A stretch of DNA of 64,000 nucleotides from Agrypnia vestita (taxonomy: Eukaryota; Arthropoda; Insecta; Trichoptera; Phryganeidae), in NCBI GenBank assembly GCA_016648135.1, contig JADDOH010023184.1, positions 1 through 64,000 of the forward strand, given 5' to 3'. The position numbers and the translations under genes are program-made. This document shows positions 63,816 to 64,000 of this stretch, one piece after another. The notes under the pieces are model-generated. The model worked only from the letters and a program-made list of their open reading frames with translations, searched no databases and was not told the DNA's origin. How positions within the stretch are numbered: position 1 is the stretch's first letter; every line of letters starts with the position of its first letter.

Positions 63816-64000
63816 GTTAGTTGTTGTTGCATTAACTCATATAGTTAGCTTATTTTTATTAAACAAAAATAAAAGATAAGATCCAAGTGTATCATGTAAC
63901 AGAATGTGAAAACGAGTAACGAGAATGTCTCCAAATAATATTTGGAGGGGATGAGCCCTCCGGGTTTTGATAGAATTGAACTCAAGGGTCACCACTCCGT

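Overview
This is a 64 kb piece of an AT-rich insect genome, lying inside one gene on the + strand: the ryanodine receptor (RyR), the calcium-release channel of the endoplasmic/sarcoplasmic reticulum. I could place 65 coding exons (64 per transcript, because two are alternatives). Every splice phase closes, giving 9,193 coding bases, or 3,064 codons plus one base of a split codon. Both ends of the gene lie outside: the N-terminal beta-trefoil region to the left, and the rest of the central solenoid, the EF hands and the channel pore to the right. The wording of the protein is clearly that of insect RyRs. The order of insect cannot be fixed from this window; repeat ends of the 'ATACAGGGTG' kind recall beetles or bugs, but that is only a hint.

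Layout of the gene. Exons 1-4 (3416-10083) encode the end of the N-terminal RIH solenoid; exons 5-8 SPRY1; exons 9-13 RyR repeats 1 and 2; exons 13-18 SPRY2, with the mutually exclusive exons 15a and 15b; exons 19-23 a variable linker; exons 24-28 SPRY3; exons 28-45 the junctional solenoid; exons 44-51 the second RIH region; exons 52-56 RyR repeats 3 and 4 with a PKA-type RRQS site between them; exons 57-64 the start of the bridging solenoid. Two introns use GC instead of GT donors.

The introns are full of mobile DNA. Two DIRS-like tyrosine-recombinase retrotransposons lie about 49 kb apart in opposite orientation. Copy 1 (1-3072, minus strand) runs off the left edge. Copy 2 (51905-56331, plus strand) is complete from end to end, with perfect inverted terminal repeats and an internal complementary region that matches both outer ends, but its coding region is rearranged. 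Intron 3 holds a LINE with an open endonuclease/RT frame (5490-8474, minus) and six 95-bp tandem units at its 3' end. Intron 26 holds a mariner copy (32139-33273) with perfect ends and a gutted transposase. Smaller items include a tRNA-headed SINE family (two copies), a long foldback family (two full copies bracketing exon 55, and arms elsewhere), a piggyBac-like MITE with TTAA sites, a Harbinger-like MITE with TTA sites, pogo-like elements with TA sites, a LINE tail nested inside another MITE, and several further hairpins.

In window numbering exon 1 is the first visible exon, not the first of the gene. The TE genes have no visible link to the work of RyR; their interest lies in element structure and in possible effects on splicing of a very long pre-mRNA.
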